Assembly (NCBI GenBank): GCA_029204225.1
Contig: CM055109.1
Location: 6,483,982 to 6,545,981 of the forward strand
DNA from: Diphasiastrum complanatum
Taxonomy: Eukaryota > Streptophyta > Lycopodiopsida > Lycopodiales > Lycopodiaceae
DNA length: 62,000 bases
Direction of reading: 5' to 3'
Made by a program: the position numbers and the translations under genes
In this document: piece after piece, positions 56,609 through 62,000 of the stretch
Layout of the letters: each line of letters begins with the position of its first letter
Numbering within the stretch: position 1 is the first letter of the stretch
Notes under the pieces: generated by a model
Database searches by the model: none
Seen by the model: only the letters and a program-made list of their open reading frames with translations
What the model was told of the DNA's origin: nothing

Positions 56609-57195
56609 CGCCCATGTGGTTGGATATACCTTTACAGCCTGTTCTCTGTCCTCAAAGGTGAGTTTCCCTGTACCTCAGTTGTGTACTACTCGCGCAGCCC
56701 TCAACCATGGTCTTCCCAGTAATACGGTATGCAAATGGAGATTCAGGTATATCCATAACCACAAAAGTAATCACATACTGCATGCCTACTATCTTTACGG
56801 GAATATCAGCAACTACACCTTTTGGCTTTACACAGGATTAATATGCTAGCTTGATGGCGAATCTGGCTGGCTTCAAATCTTGTAATTCCCATTTTTTTGT
56901 ACAAAGTAGTGGAGATCAGATTGACACCCGATCCTCCATCTACCACTGCCGCCTCGTCCTCGTATCTCTTGTGTTTGATTGGCAAAGTGATGTTGTGTTC
57001 CTCGCTTTTCCATGCTGCTCCGATGTGGAGGACGTTACTTGTTTCATCATAGCCCGCACAATATATGGGCTCAGGCGCTACTGGCTCCTCATCTGCCTTG
57101 GCCCATTCAGCTAAAAGGCTTTTCACTTGTGGTGCAATCCGTAGTAGTTCTCCGAGGGGTAAACTAACATGGCTTGACAGCAAGAGTGTGAGCAT
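56609..57195 (-). pseudogene. Gy-A copy 2 protease
   Basis: The frame 57195-56806 includes a spacer (LLRIAPQVKSLLAEWAKADE), then LPIKHKRYEDEAAVVDGGSGVNLIS, the retropepsin active-site loop written DGGSG, a form known in some plant gypsy elements. Further on (56710-56620), LGRPWLRAARVVHN and, after a stop, VYPTTWAVKPIAPK complete the domain. The protein would cleave the gag-pol polyprotein. Confidence 0.8.
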
Positions 57196-57897
57196 TGCTC
57201 CACCATGTGAAAAAGTGGTTCATGTTGGTGCAACCGATCATTCTGATCAATGCGCAGTGGTGAGCCTGTTTGCGGATCCCGTTCGACGTCGACTGGAGGT
57301 TCTGTGGGATTGTTTCGTTCTTGCTCTTTTTTCTCCTCTTGTGCTTTTTGTACCCAGTGTCTTATTTTCTGGTATTGTCTTCTCTCTTCCCTCACATTTG
57401 GATATGGCACTGAAGTTGAGGGTTGGTCGTCAGTGACCGATGGTGGTGGTGAGGGAGCCACTTCCTTCCTCTTCTGTGCTCGCGTAACAACTAACACAGG
57501 AGCGTAGTCATGTCGTCCTTTCGATGGCATCTTTGCTGGAACTGCTGATTGCTGTATGGCAATAAGGTTAAGAGGTGCACTGGTTTTAAGTTTAAATGGA
57601 CAGTTCTTGACACAATGTCCATAACCGCAATTCCAACAGGAGGTTGTATATTGTCCTTTGTAGGGACATTCTGCAATTTTGTGTCCCTTGCCGCACCCAT
57701 AGCAGCCGTAATTTCTTCCACCTTGACGTTGAGTTTGAGCTGCATAGGCCAAAACATATTCATTTATGGCAAGATCCATAACCCGTACCATTGTTGTTGC
57801 TTAGGTTGAGGTGGCTTGTTCTGCTGCTGTCAGGTTTACATGGGCCACTTGTTGATTGGTTGGCCCTGGTGGAGCAGGTAAGGCCATGCGTTGTGGT
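57123..57897 (-). pseudogene. Gy-A copy 2 gag C-terminus with two short zinc knuckles
   Basis: The frame 57791-57123 starts INEYVLAYAAQTQRQGGRN and has two knuckles, CYGCGKGHKIAEC and CWNCGYGHCVKNC, each with CX2CX3HX4C spacing, one residue less than the usual CX2CX4HX4C. A charged linker (EERRQYQKIRHWVQKAQEEK) follows. Upstream, to 57897, PAPPGPTNQQVAHVNLTAAE belongs to gag after one stop. The capsid part is lost at the 57897 junction. Confidence 0.82.
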
Positions 57898-58084
57898 TGA
57901 TTGGGTGCACCGTACCTTGGTGTCACGTTAGGTGCATTACAAAGCCCAAGTCAAGTTTATTTTATTTACAACTTCAATTGCGTGCTCATTGGGGCATGGG
58001 CTTATACACGCAGGATGCCATGCCCTCGCAACACATTTTATTGGAGGCTTTTATTTATTTACACTTTGTTGGGAATATCCCCAA
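57898..58084. other. Short unassigned joint
   Basis: About 190 bases between Gy-A and the chromovirus fragment. Two open plus frames here have no domain. Confidence 0.35.
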
Positions 58085-59368
58085 CAGCTGAACTTAGGAG
58101 ATTTCTTCTTTATGCTATCAACTCTCAACCATGAATCATCATCCTCAATACGACCTTTTCCCCGAATTAAGCACTCAGAGATAGAATGATTTCTCAATTG
58201 TTCATCTGTACTTCTAAGCACTTTCTCAGGTTCCAAAGGTACACTAAACCACAAATCTTCCAAATGGGACAAATTCTCATCCGATCCAACTATATCACCT
58301 TCATATAAACTTAGTTTCAAATGACTTACATGAAATACTAGATGTGTAGCCGATTTTCCTTGTAGATCAATTTCATATGCCAAAGATTCAATTCTACGTA
58401 CAATCTTGAACAGTCCACAAAAATGGGTAGACAGTTTGTAATGCTTCCCTATATGTAATGTCTTAGAATATTTTGGAAACTTAAAATATACCTAGTCTTC
58501 TACTTTTAAATCTCTTGGATATCTCTTGAGATCGTTATAGTGTTTAGCTCTCTCCTGAGCACTACGGATACTATCCTTAACCTTGCAGCATCTCTTGCAT
58601 ATCATACATGAAATCATCAACCTTTTGGATCTTAACAGACTTTGTTTCGACATTTACTAGAGATCTAGGTTGGTAAGGGGACATAAGCATTAAAGGATTT
58701 AACCTGTAGCAGAATGTTATCTACTATAATATACAAACTCAACCAGTGGCAGGTAATCTTCCCAATGAGATTGTCTGTGAGAAACAAATGTCCTCAAAAT
58801 ATCTTCCATAATTTGATTAGTCCTTTCTGTCTGGCCATCTGATTCATGATGATTAGAAGTCTAACTTAAACTCAAGGAAATATGGAGTACCATTGACCAA
58901 AAGTGACATGTGAACTTAGGATCTCTATCACTAATAATGTCACTTGGCAGACCATACAACCGAAATAATCTTTCAACAAATATTTGGGCTAAATCAGAAG
59001 CCTTTAAAGTTGACTTAACTGGTATGAAAGCATCTTATTTAGTTAACTGATCTACGACAACCCAAATGAAATCATTTTGTCGTTGGGTCTTAAGAAGTCC
59101 AACTACAAAATCCATAGATATGCTTTCCCATCCCTTATCAAGGATATCTAATGGATGCAACAAACCACCAGCTTTATGGCGTTCAGCCTTTGCTAGTTGA
59201 CTGGGCTTGCATTTAATCACATATGACTTGACATATGGTTTGAGCTTTCGCCAATAAAACTCTCTCTTAGCCAAGTCCAGAATTTGGTTTATACCGGATG
59301 TCATGCACAGGGGTATGTCATGACATTCAAACAAAATCTTGCTTTTGAGCTCGTCATCCCCAGGTACG
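58085..59368 (-). pseudogene. Chromovirus (Ty3/gypsy) integrase with chromodomain, fragment
   Basis: The minus frame 59394-59035 gives the zinc finger area (CHDIPLCM, REFYWRKLKPYVKSYVIKC) and the first catalytic Asp (MDFVVGL) and VVDQLTK. In shifted frames down to about 58720 it reads GLPSDIISDRDPKF and ESDGQTERTNQIMED, giving the other two catalytic residues. The frame 58383-58051 has the post-integrase FHVSHLKLSLYEGD and a chromodomain-like end (QLRNHSISECLIRGKGRIED, DDDSW). Chromodomains steer such elements to heterochromatin. It is a different lineage from Gy-A and Gy-B and is cut at both ends, on the right by gagX copy C. Confidence 0.85.
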
Positions 59369-59907
59369 CATTTATTTTGAGTGGTTATACGCATGTGTTC
59401 TGATAGTTAGGACACAAATCAGGATATGTGGCCGACAATTTCCTTAGAACTGAAATTTATGTAAAATTTCGTATAGTCAAAAAAAGCAATTACTGTCGCA
59501 TGTCATGCATGCCTAATAGACATTAATTCAGTAAGATTAGGAATCAAGCAATGAATTTTTTTTCAAAATTTTTGATTACTTAAATACTGACAGTGTTTTT
59601 GACTGATTTTTAAGCTACGCAAAATTTAAAAATAAAAAATAAATCCAAAAATTCAAAATTTTGAGTTTTTTCCAGTTTCTTGAGTTATCTATGAAATGTA
59701 CTAAAATTAGTGAATTGACCATATTGGAGTCAATTTCATTCAGATTTTGGTCAACAGGACTTCACTAATAGTCAATCAGATATTAACTACTTTTAGTAAC
59801 TTTCAAGATAGATAAATCAAGATGGCCAAAAAAACTTCAAATTAAGCCGCAAATCCAGCTACACCATCTTATATGGTGATTTGCTCTTATGCTGCAAAGC
59901 GTCATCG

Positions 59908-60201
59908 TGGTGGGGAGATTTACTGGTAAAGCCAACTACTTGGGATGCGTTTGCGGAAGTCTTGAAAAAAGCTTTCGTGATAGCTGATGATGTTGACTAC
60001 TATCTAAAATTTGTGAACTGCAAAATGGGTACAAAGAGCTTGGACTCTTATATCATTCGATGCAAAGTCGGCACTATGGCAATTTGTCCTGCCATCCGAC
60101 TATATGAAAATGAATGTACGCAAAATGTGTTTCAAAGCCTCGAGGATGCATTTTGAATTTCGAAAGCATACGATTCCACAATGGTGGCATCTAGGAAGTA
60201 G
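59908..60201 (+). pseudogene. gagX copy C, capsid-like gag segment
   Basis: Nearly identical to 3237-3533, with the same 36-nt absence, the same TGA (60154-60156) and the same TAG (60199-60201). Confidence 0.7.
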
Positions 60202-60860
60202 TTTGCGCAAATTCCAACTGCTTTAAAAACTAAGAGGGGGAAGAAGCGCAGTCCAGACCAAGTAAAATATTTTGACGAATTGGATCAAGCAGCATCGGAA
60301 GCCAGGAAACCAAAGAGAAAGAGATTCAGAAAATATGTGTTCCCGAAAAAGGCTAAAAAAGAGAAGTTATGTTTCATCTATAAAAAGCCTAGACATATCA
60401 TGAAGTTTTGTCCAAAAAGGAAGAAAATGTTGGCTCATATGATCGAGATCCCAGGAGGTAATGGTAAGACTTCGAAAATTAACCTGACAGATTGTGAGCA
60501 TGAATGTTCTTTCAGTACTACTTCTTTCTTTCCTAATGAACTTTTTAGTTTAACTGGCACAATTAAAGATCAAGAAGTGAGTGTTCTATTGGACAATGGT
60601 TCACAACTCATAATTTTATTAATTCTTGTCTTGTGCAGAAACTCAACTTTGAAATTGAAGCCATCAATCATAGATATAAAGTTTATGTAGCTTTAGGAGC
60701 AGAGTTGGAATGTAAAAGTCCCGAATCTCCCAGTTTTGATGCAAGGACACATAAAGGTATTTCAACCCTTTGTTTATTTTGATCCCGATTGCGATCTTAT
60801 TTTGACCCTAAAATCAAAACCCATTTCAATCTTATTGCGACAATGCATGAAGAAATGAAT
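60202..60860 (+). pseudogene. gagX copy C, zinc knuckle and protease-like segment
   Basis: The frame 60280-60690 reads RKPKRKRFRKYVFPKK, then CFIYKKPRHIMKFCP (second Cys replaced by Tyr, as in A) and VSVLLDNGSQ. The shared frameshift follows the DNGSQ motif; beyond it SRLVQKLNFEIE-type sequence continues in another frame. Confidence 0.68.
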
Positions 60861-62000
60861 GAGATTTCTACTTAGAGAATGACTATACAAGTACAAAAGG
60901 ACCTATTATAGGATCGTTACAATCATTTATGACTATCGTTATAGTGATATTAAATACTAGACTATGTCAAGCATCTATCGCTAATAGATTGTCAATAAAA
61001 TTGGGTCAGTACTTAATCTTTGTATCACCCACATTTAGTAACAAGTAGTTGAGTTGATTACCTAAGTAACGGGCTTGGGTGGTTGTGTTTTATTTTGGCA
61101 TTTTCACAAGTATGAGGTGGTTGAACGAATAACTCAAGAGATAAACATAGGAATCCACTTAAATTTTGGTGATTTTAACTTGTGAATACTACAAGATTTG
61201 TGCTAACATTACATGGGTGTTGTTAAGGTCTTCCAAGTGGTTCATGCTCAAGCATAGCCTATGCCTCAAAAACCTATGGACTAGATAATGTGTGTTTATC
61301 ATACATCGTAAGGATATAATGGCAAGTAATCATTGAGCCACAGTAATGGTGAGACAAGAAAATGAGCATCAATGAGGTGATAAACACACATACTCAAGCA
61401 TAATCTTGTGTTATGCAAATCTCATTGACACATTAATCTTGGCACATGGCACAAGTCTAGTTCATAGTCGTAATATGTGAGCACACAAATAGGCATGGTC
61501 CATCACTTCATGGCACATGACACAAACATAATCTAGGACTTTAATATGTGGGGCCCGCAAATACCTATGGTCCATGACTTTATTCACATGGCACAAGCTT
61601 AGCCAAGAGCTTGAATATGTAGTGCCAACAAACACAATTATCTTATATGTGGGTCCCACAAACGGGCAACTCATTTTCAAGATTTTGCTAGTGATTCCAT
61701 TTGTGAGCACTATGAATTTTCAAGATTCTACTAGTGATTCCATCTATAAGGGCTATGTATTTTGAAAACTTTAAATTACAGCCAATAAAGATGACATTCC
61801 TTTATTATGTCCTATCTACTAAGCCACCAGAAGTGGCGAGGTAGGTAGGGCTACCATTTCATAGCAGTCCTGCTCTTGCACACTATCTCATGTAATTATT
61901 GCTTAATTTAAAAAAAAAATGTAATCATGTAGGTAAGGAAGAAATAAAGCGTTTAAAGATAGGTAAGTTACATAATGGCATTGGGCCATCATGTTCAGAG

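Larger units (their letters stand above)
52516..57897 (-). mobile_element. Ty3/gypsy retrotransposon Gy-A, copy 2 (gag end to integrase)
   Basis: Minus-strand gag-pol in the order gag C-end, protease, linker, RT, RNase H, integrase. It extends Gy-A copy 1 by about 1.8 kb at the 5' side. It is interrupted by a 374-bp MITE (54178-54551). The 5' end stops inside gag at about 57897. Lesions include a 19-base deletion in RT, a frameshift in the integrase finger and several CAG-to-TAG stops. The Gy-A family as a whole lacks a chromodomain. Confidence 0.9.
59369..62000 (+). mobile_element. gagX element, copy C, running into RepX
   Basis: This is the longest gagX copy. It has about 500 bases of upstream sequence (59369-59880, non-coding, partly deleted in copy B). 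Then come gag (WWGDLLVKPTTWDAFAEVLK, 59908-60156), the zinc-knuckle/protease segment and the non-coding tail. From about 61810 it enters RepX, as copy B does, and runs off the window edge at 62000. Confidence 0.72.

Overview
This window looks like nuclear DNA of a land plant with a large, transposon-rich genome. It holds several lineages of Ty3/gypsy and Ty1/copia elements, CACTA-like transposase remnants with GT-AG introns, MITEs, initiator-Met primer-binding sites and one fragment of the plant/animal RTE1/TMEM222 (DUF778) family. There are no bacterial features such as operons, Shine-Dalgarno sites or CRISPR, and I recognise no rRNA or tRNA gene. The species cannot be named from the sequence. 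I see no intact host gene. Almost every coding stretch is a broken transposable-element (TE) gene.

Layout. 1-3222: minus-strand Ty3/gypsy pol (family Gy-A, copy 1), fused to 3223-5038, a plus-strand gag/protease element without pol (gagX copy A). 5039-6440: plus-strand gypsy Gy-B with an RT-to-integrase deletion. 6441-10500: decayed sequence with an unidentified minus-strand pseudogene (7340-8309), an acidic 99-codon ORF and odd short-motif clusters. 10531-12464: intron-containing transposase-like gene, copy 1. 12543-14500: gagX copy B, running into RepX (14530-~16950), then segment S (17700-19000) carrying a 281-bp MITE. 19000-23126: decayed gypsy Gy-C ending in an LTR. 23150-23800: a palindromic motif array beside an RTE1-like exon fragment bounded by 15-bp direct repeats. 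25735-29227 and 36715-39520: arms of an inverted segmental duplication, each carrying a Gy-C 3' LTR plus the same flank. Between the arms lie a partial RepX, a ~1.2-kb tandem duplication, a CACTA-like fragment and a copia gag/protease relic. 39736-42453: an internally deleted copia element with near-identical 0.73-kb LTRs. ~43060-45925: RepX in reverse. 46083-48153: copia scrap and Gy-B gag/protease. 48154-49874: transposase-like gene, copy 2. 49875-51509: coiled-coil ORF antisense to the adjoining gypsy. 52516-57897: Gy-A copy 2, nearly the whole gag-pol on the minus strand but disabled, with a nested 374-bp MITE that made a TGCA target duplication. 58085-59368: chromovirus integrase with chromodomain. 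59369-62000: gagX copy C running into RepX.

The most useful results come from comparing copies inside the window. The three gagX copies share the same stop codons and the same protease frameshift, so they descend from an already dead template. Many stops sit where CAG or CGA would be expected, as after cytosine-methylation decay. Two MITEs have a comparison copy without the insert. The Gy-A element is accompanied by an antisense extra ORF. I found no demonstrable new molecular system; the strongest leads are the antisense ORF, the TGCA-target MITE, the pol-less gagX family and the captured RTE1-like segment. All homology calls were made by eye, without database searches.
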